Assembly: GCF_030717845.1 (NCBI RefSeq)
Contig: NZ_JAUZVZ010000014.1
Span: 1 to 64,000 of the forward strand
Direction of reading: 5' to 3'
DNA from: Alkalimonas collagenimarina
Lineage (GTDB): Bacteria > Pseudomonadota > Gammaproteobacteria > Enterobacterales > Alteromonadaceae
Length of the DNA: 64,000 nucleotides
The notes below the pieces were generated by a model, which made no database searches, was not told where the DNA came from, and was given only the letters and a program-made list of their open reading frames with translations. A program made the position numbers and the translations under genes. This document shows positions 6,419 to 15,070 of this stretch, in pieces; the first letter of the stretch is position 1, and every line of letters starts with the position of its first letter.

Positions 6419-8635
6419 TTAGTCCGTGGTTTTGCTTTTACTGCTTTTGGCAGGGGGAGTGGTTTCATTATTCAATGAAATAACACGGGTTTTGCTGATT
6501 TTGTGACGGTAAATTTCTCGCAGGTATTTAATCGCTTTTTTGACATTGTCCCGGGTTAAGCGAATGTCATTGATCGAGATAAACTTATCTTTATTGTTGA
6601 TCAACTCACGGTATTTTTTCTCGTACATGGGTTTAATGGCATACCAGTTGGTATCCAGAATTTTGGCTGGATTTTCAAACTCATGCAGCATGCTATCCAC
6701 TAAGTCCTCATCAAAGTCTTCGTTACGGATGAAATCGAGCATGGCTTCATCCAACTGCTCATCGAAACGGTAGCCGTCTTTGGCAAAGCAGCGTTTGATG
6801 TAAGCGACAATCAACGTCAAAAAGTCATCGCTTAAACAGGGGCTTTTTACGATCAAAGTGGTGAGCGAGATATTGGCTGAAGCACCAATGACCAGCGCAT
6901 AGCGTTTCAGAGTGGTATTCGGGAATAAGCTATTCAGGTGAGATTTCAGCTTATTCAGATCCATGTAGGATAACTTGTAATCTTTTGGCAGCGAAACAAT
7001 CGACACCACCGATGAGCAATTCTTAAAGAAATGCAGATCTTTTAATTCTGAAGCGTTGTAGCCGTTTTTCTTGTAGTCAGCCAGAGTTTGCCGATAACGC
7101 TCTGATTCAATCGGCAACAAGCTAATGCCTTCAATTGCTTGTGTGACCTTATTAAAATGTGGCAGGTCAATAGAGCGGAAAAATAAATCATCAATGTCCA
7201 GACCGGATTGCTGCTTATCGAACAATTTCACCTTTTCTGCATTGGCTGCGCCCGCTGGGATCACGGATTCGGCATAGGCGACTGCAACAGGGCCTGCCAG
7301 ACTCATAAAGAGATCGTTGGCGTCTAAACGTATGGTTTCACCAATATCAATGCCTGCCCGGCGGAAGTAGTTCTCATCATAATCAGTAGTGACAGCCTGC
7401 GCCGTTAAAATGTTGAAAATCTGCTGCGAAATGTATTGATTGGCATACTTCTCCATGGCATTGACGTCGATGTGCTGAATATCACCATCGTCGGTTTCTT
7501 CGGCATAGCGCATAATGTCATTGGAAATAAGCATCATTGCATTCCAGGGGCGGATGCGATGCATGACACTGGATTCGCTGCTGTCTTCGTTGTCAAAGTT
7601 GTAGGAAAAATCCCATTCTTCGGCTAAGTATTTGCACAGCAGCCGGCCTGCGTTGATATGCAGTGCCTCTGACATCTCAACGCCATGGTCGGAAATATTC
7701 GGCAAAATACAGATACCACTGGTGAAAATAGGCTCAAAGACAAAGGAGTGACCACGATTTTCTTCATTTTCCGGCAGGGTGCGGGTATCGAAGGTTTTGC
7801 TCATGTAGGCATATTGTTGTGCCAGGCCAAACTCAGAAGCCATGCCTGAGCCGGTACCACCGCCTGCACTGAAAATGTAAAAATACAAACGTGATTGGTT
7901 GGCTTTAATACCGCAAGAATCAATCAGGTAGGAGTGAATAAACTTCCAATCAGCATTTGAGAAACGTTGAGTATCTTTATTTAAGATGATTTTCGCCAGA
8001 TACTGGCCCAAAATTGGCGCATTACCGGCACCACCGGCATGTACCTCGGATAAATCCATGATTTTCATTTTAGTGTAGTCATGCAGAAAACCACTGGTTT
8101 CGCCTTTATTGGAAAAGCGAATGCGTCCTTCAATGTCTTTATCCAGATCGCCCAGCATCACCAGCGGCTCGATCAAAAATACTGGTTTCAATGCATTGGA
8201 TGGCTTTAGATGCAAGCTGCGCTTAATCCAGCGCATCGGGCGGTATTCCTGCTCCCGATTTTGCTTTTCTTCGTTATTAAATTCATTGAGATAAAAATTA
8301 CGAGCGTTGTACACCAGTGATGCAACATCGAGGGCGATATTGGAGCCGCAGCGGCCGAGGCCTATTAAGCAAACCGACGGGAAGTGCTGTCGTTTAGGTG
8401 CACTGATCTCATGTTCTAAGCCACTATTCGGGAAAACCGTTTCTCGAAGTGCATCCAGATTGGCCAGAATCCGGTTTAAATCCCGCTCGGTGAAATACAT
8501 GTAGCGTTCACCAGCAAAAGACGGTGATTCAGTATCAGATTGCTTATGAGCAGGAACAGAGCGAACCGCAATAACCTCATCAGTCACTGTTTCATTCGTC
8601 TCTGTTGGTTCAATGGTTGGTGTTTTCGTTGCCAT
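6419..8635 (-). CDS. Orphan tubulin/FtsZ-superfamily GTPase (tubulin-like domain protein)
   Basis: This 738-residue protein has tubulin-superfamily nucleotide motifs in the right order: LIGLGRCGSN (residues about 90-99, first phosphate loop), HAGGAGNAPILG (about 199-210, resembling the FtsZ GAGANPEVG loop), AGGGTGSGMA (about 257-266, the tubulin signature), LISNDIMRY (about 369-377, like FtsZ IPND that contacts guanine) and IRLDANDL (about 435-442, a T7-loop-like Asp pair that would complete the GTPase site of the next subunit). The first 80 residues are acidic and low-complexity; about 300 residues after the core match nothing I recognise. The Lys/Ser/Thr-rich tail (KSSKSKTTD) is probably disordered. 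Neighbours suggest no partner: it is a single gene with its own upstream region. It is distinct from canonical FtsZ (about 380 residues) and resembles the loosely defined tubulin-like families. Role (filament, membrane remodelling, plasmid or phage-like segregation) is unknown. Confidence 0.85.
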   Translation of the reverse strand: MATKTPTIEPTETNETVTDEVIAVRSVPAHKQSDTESPSFAGERYMYFTERDLNRILANLDALRETVFPNSGLEHEISAPKRQHFPSVCLIGLGRCGSNIALDVASLVYNARNFYLNEFNNEEKQNREQEYRPMRWIKRSLHLKPSNALKPVFLIEPLVMLGDLDKDIEGRIRFSNKGETSGFLHDYTKMKIMDLSEVHAGGAGNAPILGQYLAKIILNKDTQRFSNADWKFIHSYLIDSCGIKANQSRLYFYIFSAGGGTGSGMASEFGLAQQYAYMSKTFDTRTLPENEENRGHSFVFEPIFTSGICILPNISDHGVEMSEALHINAGRLLCKYLAEEWDFSYNFDNEDSSESSVMHRIRPWNAMMLISNDIMRYAEETDDGDIQHIDVNAMEKYANQYISQQIFNILTAQAVTTDYDENYFRRAGIDIGETIRLDANDLFMSLAGPVAVAYAESVIPAGAANAEKVKLFDKQQSGLDIDDLFFRSIDLPHFNKVTQAIEGISLLPIESERYRQTLADYKKNGYNASELKDLHFFKNCSSVVSIVSLPKDYKLSYMDLNKLKSHLNSLFPNTTLKRYALVIGASANISLTTLIVKSPCLSDDFLTLIVAYIKRCFAKDGYRFDEQLDEAMLDFIRNEDFDEDLVDSMLHEFENPAKILDTNWYAIKPMYEKKYRELINNKDKFISINDIRLTRDNVKKAIKYLREIYRHKISKTRVISLNNETTPPAKSSKSKTTD

Positions 8636-8694
8636 ACTTCATTTATCCCGCTCTGAGTGATTTTTTCGGACTATCGGTTAAAAATAGACGTATT

Positions 8695-8704
8695 TTCACG
8701 TGAA
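8695..8704. promoter_or_regulatory. TTCACGTGAA palindrome upstream of the tubulin-like gene
   Basis: A perfect 10-bp palindrome, flanked by GTAT and ATAC on either side with a 2-bp offset, lies about 60 bp upstream of the tubulin-like start. It could be an operator, but a single short site is weak evidence. Confidence 0.25.
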
Positions 8705-8752
8705 TACAATACAAAACAGCGGCTGATTTTGTCAGTCTCACTTTGATTACAC

Positions 8753-8779
8753 ACAAAAAAAGGAGCCCGGAGGCTCCTT
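8753..8779 (-). terminator. Rho-independent terminator of the ETF-QO gene
   Basis: Reading the minus strand, AAGGAGCC/GGCTCCTT forms an 8-bp stem with a TCCG loop, followed by a run of seven T, 7 bp after the ETF-QO stop. This is a strong intrinsic terminator. Confidence 0.9.
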
Positions 8780-8785
8780 CATGAT

Positions 8786-10441
8786 TTACATATTCGGGTA
8801 GTTAGGGCCTCCCGGGCCTTCTGGGGTCACCCAGGTAATATTTTGCGCCGGATCTTTAATGTCGCAGGTTTTGCAATGAATGCAATTTTGCGCATTAATT
8901 TGAAATTGTGCTTCACCTGCATCGTTCTCGATGATTTCATATACACCCGCCGGGCAGTAGCGCTGTGCAGGCTCGGCAAACTGAGGCAAGTTGTCACGGA
9001 TCGGGATGCTGGCATCTTTCAGTTTCAAATGACAAGGCTGTTTTTCTTCGTGGTTGGTGTTGGACAAATAGACAGAGGATAAGCGATCAAAGCTCAGTTG
9101 ATTGTCTGGTTTTGGATAGTGAATAGCAGGTGCAGCACTGGCGCTTTGCAACTGGGCATGATCCAAACTGTTGTCTTTTAATGTCCATGGCAGTTTGCCA
9201 CCAAACCAGTTTTGCTCGATGGTATTGTACGCACCACCCCAGAAGGTACCAAACTTGTGCATGGCGGGGCCAAAGTTGCGCGAACAATACAATTCATTGT
9301 ATAGCCAACTTTGCTCAAAGCGTTGTTGATGATCGGTCAGATCTTTGCCGCCAGCATCCTCCGCTGACAAGGCAGCAAAAATAGTCTCTGCCGCCAGCAT
9401 GCCGGATTTCATGGCAGTATGGTTGCCTTTAATTTTGGCAAAGTTCAGTGTGCCTGCTTCACAGCCTGCCAGTAAGCCACCAGGGAAGCTCATTTTAGGT
9501 AAGCTGTTTAGCCCGCCTTTGGTAATGGCTCTTGCACCATAGCTGACCCGTTTGCCGCCAGCCAGGTATTGTTTGATAACCGGGTGTTGTTTGTAGCGTT
9601 GGAATTCCTCAAACGGGCTCAGGTGCGGGTTGGAATAGTTTAAATCGATAATCAACCCGACTAAGATTTGCTGGTTTTCTGCATGATACAAATAGCCACC
9701 ACCCGAGGTATCTTTTGCCAGTGGCCAGCCCGCACTGTGAACGACTAAACCCGGATGATGGTGGCTGGCATCGACGTCCCAGATTTCTTTGAATCCAATG
9801 GCATAATGTTGTGGGGAACAGGCTTTATCCAGTTGGTACTGTTGCAGTAATTGCTTACCGAGGTGACCACGGCAGCCTTCTGCAAAAATAGTGTATTTGG
9901 CTCTTAACTCCATACCTGGTTCAAAGCTGCTTTTGGGGCTACCATCAACATCGAGCCCCATATCGCCGGTAATCACACCTTTAACGACATTGTCTTCAAC
10001 AATCAACCCGGCCGCCGGGAAGCCCGGAAAGATCTCAACACCGAGTTGTTCGGCCTGCTCAGCCAACCAGCGACAGACATTGCCCATCGAGACAATGTAA
10101 TTGCCGCTATTGTGCATGGTTTTTGGCACGGCCATCGCAGGTAGCTTTTTGGCATTTTGTTCGGACTGAAACAGATAAATATCGTCATGGACAACAGGCG
10201 TATTCAGCGGTGCGCCCATACTTTTCCAGTCGGGGAATAGCTCTTGCAACGCTCGGGGTTCAAATACGGCACCAGATAGAATGTGGGCACCGACTTCGGA
10301 GCCTTTCTCCACCACACAGACCATCAGCTCCTTGTCGGCTGCTTTTGCCTGTTGCATCAGCTTAATCGCGGCTGAAAGGCCCGCCGGTCCTGCACCGACA
10401 ATAACTACGTCAAATTCCATTGCTTCTCTTTGTACGTCCAC
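8786..10441 (-). CDS. Electron transfer flavoprotein-ubiquinone oxidoreductase
   Basis: This 551-residue membrane-associated flavoprotein passes electrons from ETF to the quinone pool during fatty-acid and branched-chain amino-acid oxidation. The N-terminus has the FAD-binding DVVIVGAGPAGLSAA motif. The C-terminus has the [4Fe-4S] ligands CPAGVYEI and CIHCKTCDIKDP, ending GPGGPNYPNM as is typical of the family. The GTG at 10441 gives an MDVQREAMEF start resembling other bacterial ETF-QO proteins; the ATG at 10420, with an AGAGAAG ribosome site, is an alternative. It is divergent from etfBA, and two palindromes lie between them, so the three genes are probably co-regulated. Confidence 0.95.
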   Translation of the reverse strand: MDVQREAMEFDVVIVGAGPAGLSAAIKLMQQAKAADKELMVCVVEKGSEVGAHILSGAVFEPRALQELFPDWKSMGAPLNTPVVHDDIYLFQSEQNAKKLPAMAVPKTMHNSGNYIVSMGNVCRWLAEQAEQLGVEIFPGFPAAGLIVEDNVVKGVITGDMGLDVDGSPKSSFEPGMELRAKYTIFAEGCRGHLGKQLLQQYQLDKACSPQHYAIGFKEIWDVDASHHHPGLVVHSAGWPLAKDTSGGGYLYHAENQQILVGLIIDLNYSNPHLSPFEEFQRYKQHPVIKQYLAGGKRVSYGARAITKGGLNSLPKMSFPGGLLAGCEAGTLNFAKIKGNHTAMKSGMLAAETIFAALSAEDAGGKDLTDHQQRFEQSWLYNELYCSRNFGPAMHKFGTFWGGAYNTIEQNWFGGKLPWTLKDNSLDHAQLQSASAAPAIHYPKPDNQLSFDRLSSVYLSNTNHEEKQPCHLKLKDASIPIRDNLPQFAEPAQRYCPAGVYEIIENDAGEAQFQINAQNCIHCKTCDIKDPAQNITWVTPEGPGGPNYPNM

Positions 10442-10630
10442 GTTTGACCTCGTTCGTTGTGGTTATGGTTCTGCAGGGAAACTAAAGAAATACCGTATTG
10501 CACGCATTGCTACCCTGATTTTTATCAAATTAACGCTGTCTCTGAAGTGCTTGCTACTCGTCTGCACGGCTAGTGGATGTTATTATTTACAGCGAATTCA
10601 GTCCAGAACTGCCTGTTAAGCCTATTGTAG

Positions 10631-10648
10631 GTTGACGTTAACGTCAAC
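10631..10648. promoter_or_regulatory. Perfect 18-bp palindrome, candidate LiuR-type operator
   Basis: GTTGACGTTAACGTCAAC is a perfect inverted repeat with an ACGT-TA-ACGT core. ACGT-N2-ACGT sites are, as I recall, the type bound by the MerR-family regulator LiuR, which controls branched-chain amino-acid and etf genes in Alteromonadales. The identity of the regulator is an inference; no regulator gene lies nearby. Confidence 0.6.
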
Positions 10649-10681
10649 AGTAAGTAGATTGTCAGCATGCTTATCAAGTGA

Positions 10682-10699
10682 GTTTACCTTCACGTCAAC
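10682..10699. promoter_or_regulatory. Second, imperfect copy of the etf palindrome
   Basis: GTTTACCTTCACGTCAAC matches the 10631-10648 palindrome at 15 of 18 positions and keeps the right half-site intact. The start-to-start distance is 51 bp, close to five helical turns, so a regulator could bind both sites on one DNA face. It lies about 50 bp before the etfB start. Confidence 0.5.
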
Positions 10700-10747
10700 C
10701 TTGCTGTAAATAGCAATGAGTTGTCTCCCTACCAATGTGAGGATGTT

Positions 10748-11503
10748 ATGAAAATACTAGTGCCGGTAAAACGGGTCATCGACTACAACGTTAAAGTCCG
10801 GGTTAAAGCTGATCAAAGCGGTGTGGATTTAGCCAACGTTAAGATGGCACTGAACCCCTTCTGCGAAATTGCAGTGGAAGAAGCTGTGCGTTTAAAAGAA
10901 GCCGGTAAAGCCACTGAAGTAGTGGTGGTGTCTATTGGCCCCAAAGCGGTGCAGGAGCAGCTGCGTACAGCTTTAGCACTGGGCGCTGATCGCGCGATTC
11001 AGATTGATACCGAAGCTCAGCTTGACTCATTGCAGGTGGCAAAACTATTGCACAAGCTGGTTGAGCAAGAGCAGCCTCAGTTGGTGATTATTGGCAAGCA
11101 AGCGATTGATTCAGATAATAACCAAACCGGCCAGATGCTGGCTGCACTCGCCAACATGGGGCAGGGTACTTTTGCCTCCAAAGTGGAGCTGACTGACGAC
11201 AATAAAGTTCAGGTCACGCGTGAAATTGATGGTGGCTTGCAAACCGTCGAGTTGTCGCTGCCGGCAGTCGTGAGTACTGATTTACGTTTAAATGAACCGC
11301 GCTATGCCTCATTACCTAATATTATGAAAGCCAAGCGGAAGCCATTGGATGTCATGGCAGCGACTGATTTTGGTGTGGCACTGGAGTCGAAAGTCACTTA
11401 CTTGAACGTCGCGGCACCTGCAGGCAGAACTGGCGGTGTGGTGGTTGAGTCGGTTGAAGAACTGGTGGATAAATTAAAGAATGAAGCGAAGGTGATCCAA
11501 TGA
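10748..11503 (+). CDS. etfB: Electron transfer flavoprotein beta subunit
   Basis: This 251-residue small subunit of the ETF heterodimer binds AMP and contacts the dehydrogenases. It begins [20 protein letters not shown], the standard start, with GAGG upstream; an in-frame start at 10721 would add an unsupported extension. The signature block near residues 115-135 ([20 protein letters not shown]) and the C-terminal MKAKRKPL segment are typical. The stop overlaps the etfA start by 4 bp (ATGA), so the two are translationally coupled. Confidence 0.96.
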   Translation: MKILVPVKRVIDYNVKVRVKADQSGVDLANVKMALNPFCEIAVEEAVRLKEAGKATEVVVVSIGPKAVQEQLRTALALGADRAIQIDTEAQLDSLQVAKLLHKLVEQEQPQLVIIGKQAIDSDNNQTGQMLAALANMGQGTFASKVELTDDNKVQVTREIDGGLQTVELSLPAVVSTDLRLNEPRYASLPNIMKAKRKPLDVMAATDFGVALESKVTYLNVAAPAGRTGGVVVESVEELVDKLKNEAKVIQ

Positions 11504-12426
11504 CAACTTTGGTAATTGCAGAACATGCGAATCAGCAGTTAAAGCCTGAAACACACAAAACCGTGCTTGCAGCCAGCCAAATGGGCGGCGATATTCATGT
11601 GCTGGTAGCCGGTGAAGGATGCAAGGCGGTGGCGGAACAAGCAGCCAAGCTGACTGGAGTAAGCAAAGTTTTAGTGGCTGATCACGCAGCCTATGGCCAT
11701 CAGTTGGCAGAGAATGTAGCTGCTCTGGTGACGGAGCTGGCGACTGATTACAGCCATGTGGTGGCCTCGGCAACCACAACGGGTAAAAACTTTTTACCAC
11801 GTGTTGCTGCTTTGCTGGATGTAGCACAGATTTCCGATATTATCGCAGTACAATCGGCAGATACTTTTGTTCGCCCGATCTATGCCGGTAATGCGATTGC
11901 CACGGTGCAGTCTGCTGACACTATCAAGGTGATTACCGTGCGAAGCTCAGCCTTTGATGCCGTTACTGAAGAAGGGCAAGCCAGTATTGAATCCATCGAT
12001 ATTGTTAAAGATACCGGTTTATCTGCTTTTGTGCATGAAGAGCTGACGGTATCTGAACGCCCAGAGTTGACGGCTGCTAAGGTGGTTATTTCAGGTGGTC
12101 GCGGCATGCAAAATGGTGAGAACTTTAGTTTGCTGGAGGGTATCGCAGATAAGCTTGGTGCAGCGATAGGAGCATCACGTGCTGCGGTTGATGCCGGCTT
12201 TGTTCCGAATGATATGCAGGTAGGCCAAACAGGTAAAATAGTCGCTCCTGATCTGTACATAGCTGTGGGTATTTCCGGAGCTATTCAGCATCTGGCGGGG
12301 ATGAAAGATTCTAAAATCATCGTGGCCATCAATAAAGATGCAGAAGCACCTATCTTCCAGGTGGCTGATTATGGCTTGGTAGCTGACCTCTTTACTGTCC
12401 TTCCTGAGCTCGAAGCTCAACTCTGA
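11500..12426 (+). CDS. etfA: Electron transfer flavoprotein alpha subunit
   Basis: This 308-residue FAD-binding large subunit of ETF accepts electrons from acyl-CoA and related dehydrogenases and delivers them to ETF-QO, which is encoded divergently upstream. The C-terminal FAD domain is intact: [50 protein letters not shown] and [10 protein letters not shown] appear in the normal order. It is translated from the ATGA overlap with etfB. The length is standard. Confidence 0.96.
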   Translation: MTTLVIAEHANQQLKPETHKTVLAASQMGGDIHVLVAGEGCKAVAEQAAKLTGVSKVLVADHAAYGHQLAENVAALVTELATDYSHVVASATTTGKNFLPRVAALLDVAQISDIIAVQSADTFVRPIYAGNAIATVQSADTIKVITVRSSAFDAVTEEGQASIESIDIVKDTGLSAFVHEELTVSERPELTAAKVVISGGRGMQNGENFSLLEGIADKLGAAIGASRAAVDAGFVPNDMQVGQTGKIVAPDLYIAVGISGAIQHLAGMKDSKIIVAINKDAEAPIFQVADYGLVADLFTVLPELEAQL

Positions 12427-12434
12427 TCGTCTCA

Positions 12435-12467
12435 GTGAACAGGTACAAGCTGCTTGTGCCTGTTCAC
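12435..12467 (+). terminator. Long hairpin after etfBA
   Basis: A 15-bp stem (GTGAACAGGTACAAG/CTTGTGCCTGTTCAC, one G-T wobble) with a 3-base loop lies 8 bp after etfA. No T-run follows, so it may be a Rho-assisted terminator or an mRNA 3'-end stabiliser. Confidence 0.6.
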
Positions 12468-12607
12468 TAAATCTGCTTCACTGCTTTTATACCCAAGTGC
12501 TACTTGGATAGATACATCCCAACTTGTTTTGGCACTTTTTTATGTCTGAATGTGCTTGAAATAGCAGGTAAATAAATTGATACATTTCTTTACAGAAGGA
12601 TCGATCC

Positions 12608-13102
12608 ATGTCGGTTATAATCCGTCACGCTGAGCTGTCAGATGCGGCAGCATTGCAAATGATTTATCAGCAACCCAGTATTTTTGCCAACACCTTGCAA
12701 TTGCCTTATCAGTCGGTGAGCCACTGGCAAGCGCTGTGTCAGCCAACAGCTGGCTTTTATAACCTGATTGCGGAACTGGATGGCGAGCTAGTGGGGCAGC
12801 TGGGCTTGCAGCAGTTTCAGAATCAGCGCCGGCGCCATGTTGCTGATATTGGTATGGCGGTGTCTGAACCCTATCAAGGGCAGGGGATTGGTTCGGCTTT
12901 GTTGCGATCGGCGTTAGAAATGGCTGATAACTGGCTGAATATTCATCGATTGGAGTTGCAAGTTTATAGCAGTAATGAAGCAGCGGTGGCGTTGTATGAG
13001 CGTTTTGGCTTTGAAGTTGAAGCTGAACTGACCGATTTCGCCTTTCAGTATGGCCGGTACGTCAATGTACTGCAAATGGCACGAATTATGTCCAGCAGAT
13101 GA
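12608..13102 (+). CDS. GNAT N-acetyltransferase, YhhY/AaaT-like
   Basis: This 164-residue acetyltransferase resembles E. coli YhhY (amino-acid N-acetyltransferase AaaT) along its length: IRHAELSDAAALQMIYQQP, NTLQLPYQS, HVADIGMAVSEPYQGQGIGSALL and NWLNIHRLELQVYSSNEAAVALYERFGFE. The QGQGIGSALL segment is the acetyl-CoA pyrophosphate loop. It is likely cytoplasmic and acts on free amino acids or related amines; the substrate is inferred only. The ATG has an AGAAGGAT ribosome site. It is a single gene. Confidence 0.85.
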   Translation: MSVIIRHAELSDAAALQMIYQQPSIFANTLQLPYQSVSHWQALCQPTAGFYNLIAELDGELVGQLGLQQFQNQRRRHVADIGMAVSEPYQGQGIGSALLRSALEMADNWLNIHRLELQVYSSNEAAVALYERFGFEVEAELTDFAFQYGRYVNVLQMARIMSSR

Positions 13103-13156
13103 CAACGTTGAAAACGGGCTGTCTCGGTTAGGCGTCGTGCCAGGGAGAGGAATATC

Positions 13157-13600
13157 ATGGGAATAGCGTGGCAAAAAGCAGCTGTGCTGCTTTGTTTTAT
13201 CAGCCTGGCCAGTTGCGTGCAGCTGGATGAGGAACAACAACGAGCCGCTTTACTCACTGAACTGGATGGCTCTTTGGCTCAACTTCAGGTGAATTTGCGT
13301 CAGCTGGAACGTCGGATGGAACAACTGACTGAAGACAAGCAGTGTCAGCAACACAGCGAGTGCAAAGTGCTGGCTAAAGGTGTCCGCCCTTGTGGTGGTG
13401 CTGAACAATTCATTGCCTACTCGACTCTGGCTACGGATGAAGAGGTGTTATTGGATACCAGTGATAAATTTAGCCAACTTCGTCAACGCCAGCATCAGCG
13501 CCTGGGAACGGTCGGCACCTGTGAGGCGTTGATTGAGCCAGAAGCAAGCTGCCAGCAAAATAGCTGTACTGTGCTGCCACTGGAGTATGCCAGGCGTTGA
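13157..13600 (+). CDS. Hypothetical cysteine-containing lipoprotein
   Basis: This 147-residue protein has a signal peptide ending in LASC (lipobox, Cys20). Residues about 24-60 form a predicted coiled coil (LDGSLAQLQVNLRQLERRMEQL). It then has spaced cysteines (CQQHSEC, RPCGG, GTCEAL, ASCQQNSC), which suggest disulphides in the periplasm. I do not recognise a named family. It starts 55 bp after the acetyltransferase and could be co-transcribed with it. The GAGAGGAA sequence upstream is a good ribosome site. Confidence 0.7.
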   Translation: MGIAWQKAAVLLCFISLASCVQLDEEQQRAALLTELDGSLAQLQVNLRQLERRMEQLTEDKQCQQHSECKVLAKGVRPCGGAEQFIAYSTLATDEEVLLDTSDKFSQLRQRQHQRLGTVGTCEALIEPEASCQQNSCTVLPLEYARR

Positions 13601-13612
13601 GCAGGGCGTGCT

Positions 13613-14053
13613 CTAGAGCCGTGGATCATCTTTGAGCCGGGGGATTTTTAACCCCAGCTCCTGACCGCGTAACCGGGCATAATAGGTGCAGCCAATAAAC
13701 ATCGCCAGCGAGAGCAATAACTCCAGTACCGAGAGCCACAGATACAGCCCGGATGCGAGCCACAGATTGGTGAGGCTGTGGATGAAATAGATCATGACAA
13801 TAAAGTTGGCCCAGGCAAAGGTGTAAGCATCTGCTTTGAGTATTCCTGCCAATGGAAACCATAACGGTAGCCACAGCATAAAAGTCAGCAAATACGGGTT
13901 GCCGAGTGTTGGCGGCGCCAACCAAAGGAACCAAGCTGGGATCAGCAGCAATAACCCAAAATAACCAATACGGCCTAACAGTAAAAACTGCCTGGTGGCG
14001 CTAGCCATCTTGATCGGTGCGGTTGCTAGCTGCTCAGGTTTGCCTGCATTCAT
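13613..14053 (-). CDS. DUF2069 inner-membrane protein
   Basis: This 146-residue protein has four predicted transmembrane helices (about residues 24-46, 53-73, 81-101 and 105-126) and the DUF2069 motif set (WLPLWFPLAGILK, AYTFAWANFIVMIYFIHSLTNLW). Its function is unknown. In gammaproteobacteria DUF2069 genes often sit directly downstream of wrbA, as here with a 1-bp gap, so it is probably the last gene of an arsC-wrbA-DUF2069 unit. Confidence 0.85.
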   Translation of the reverse strand: MNAGKPEQLATAPIKMASATRQFLLLGRIGYFGLLLLIPAWFLWLAPPTLGNPYLLTFMLWLPLWFPLAGILKADAYTFAWANFIVMIYFIHSLTNLWLASGLYLWLSVLELLLSLAMFIGCTYYARLRGQELGLKIPRLKDDPRL

Positions 14054-14054
14054 A

Positions 14055-14633
14055 TCACTGTTTTCCTGAAATAAGTTGTAAAGTCAGCGTGGCGATGCGT
14101 TGGCCAAAAGCCAGACAAAGTTGATGCTCATCCCGACTGATAGGCTTGTTGCCACTCATGCCACTGACATGGCTGGGCCCATAGGGTGTGCCGCCTTGCT
14201 CAGTGCTGTTTAAAGCTGATTCGCTGTAGGGGATACCGCACAACAACATGCCATGATGCAGCAAGGGCAGCATCATTCCGAGCAAGGTACTTTCATTGCC
14301 ACCATGCATACTGCCCGATGAGGTAAAGACACCTGCTGGTTTATCAATTAAATCGCCCCGGATCCATTCAAAGCTGGTTTGATCCCAAAAGGCTTTTAAT
14401 GGCGCGGCCATCACACCAAAACGAACCGGGCTGCCAACGATCAGTGCATCACAGCGCTTTAGATCAGCGGCTTGCACAATGGCGTGTTCAGGCTCTTCAT
14501 CTTGAGATAGCGGCTGAACGCTTCGGATAATGGCTTCCGCGCCTGCCTGGCCAACCCCGATAGCTATTTTTTCTGCTAACCGGGCAACTGAACCATGTTT
14601 GGAGTAATACAGAATAAGCACGCTGGCACTCAT
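14055..14633 (-). CDS. wrbA: NAD(P)H:quinone oxidoreductase, WrbA type
   Basis: This 192-residue flavodoxin-fold FMN protein performs two-electron reduction of quinones to protect against redox cycling. The visible features are the FMN phosphate loop SKHGSVARLAEKIA near residue 11, GSPVRFGVMAAPLKAFWDQT, FTSSGSMHGGNESTLL, and GGTPYGPSHVSG, all typical of WrbA. The start overlaps the stop of the ArsC-like gene by 4 bp. Confidence 0.93.
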   Translation of the reverse strand: MSASVLILYYSKHGSVARLAEKIAIGVGQAGAEAIIRSVQPLSQDEEPEHAIVQAADLKRCDALIVGSPVRFGVMAAPLKAFWDQTSFEWIRGDLIDKPAGVFTSSGSMHGGNESTLLGMMLPLLHHGMLLCGIPYSESALNSTEQGGTPYGPSHVSGMSGNKPISRDEHQLCLAFGQRIATLTLQLISGKQ

Positions 14634-14977
14634 GCCAGCAGCTCCAATACGCGCTCTGGTGGGCGGCCTACAACCGCTTTATCGCCACGGACTACGATAG
14701 GCCGTTCCATCAGTTTAGGGTATTGACTCATGGCGGCAATGAGCTGTTGGTCGCTCTTAGTTGTTTGGCTCAACTGCAAATCTTTATAGTCTTGTTCACC
14801 GGTTCTGAGAAGCTGTCGTGGGGTCATGCCCAATTTGGCCAGCAATGCTTCCAACTCAGCCGGGCTAAGTGGCTGTTTCAGGTACTCTACCACGGTGATG
14901 TCAAGTGAATGCTGCTGTAAGATTTCAAGCGCCTGACGGCTTTTTGAACAGCGTGGGTTATGATAAATGGTCAGCAT
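14630..14977 (-). CDS. ArsC-family glutaredoxin-type reductase (YfgD-like)
   Basis: This 115-residue thioredoxin-fold protein of the ArsC family has the catalytic NPRCSKSRQ motif (Cys10), LKQPLSPAELEALL, and GDKAVVGRPPERVLELL at the C-terminus. It is annotated as arsenate reductase in most genomes, but the chromosomal YfgD-type gene beside bepA has no arsenic operon around it, so a direct role in arsenic resistance is doubtful. It is next to bepA as in E. coli (yfgD-bepA-perM). Confidence 0.88.
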   Translation of the reverse strand: MLTIYHNPRCSKSRQALEILQQHSLDITVVEYLKQPLSPAELEALLAKLGMTPRQLLRTGEQDYKDLQLSQTTKSDQQLIAAMSQYPKLMERPIVVRGDKAVVGRPPERVLELLA

Positions 14978-15070
14978 GGGCGGCTCCAGACAACAAATGC
15001 GGCTATTGTAGAGAAACTTAGTTAGCAGTGCAAAATGTTAGCTGAAATACGCCCCGAGCTAGTGATTGGA

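Larger units (their letters stand above)
10442..10747. other. Divergent regulatory region between ETF-QO and etfBA
   Basis: About 300 bp without a supported gene. It holds the two 18-bp palindromes described separately, both on the etfB side. A 112-codon open frame spanning 10281-10619 on the + strand overlaps the ETF-QO gene and has no ribosome site or recognisable domain. Confidence 0.7.

Noticed and set aside
10281..10619. 112-codon + strand ORF upstream of etfB
   Set aside because: It largely overlaps the ETF-QO gene on the opposite strand and has no ribosome site or known motif.
14630..14977. Arsenic resistance operon
   Set aside because: The ArsC-like protein is the housekeeping YfgD type beside bepA; there is no arsR, arsB or acr3 in the window.
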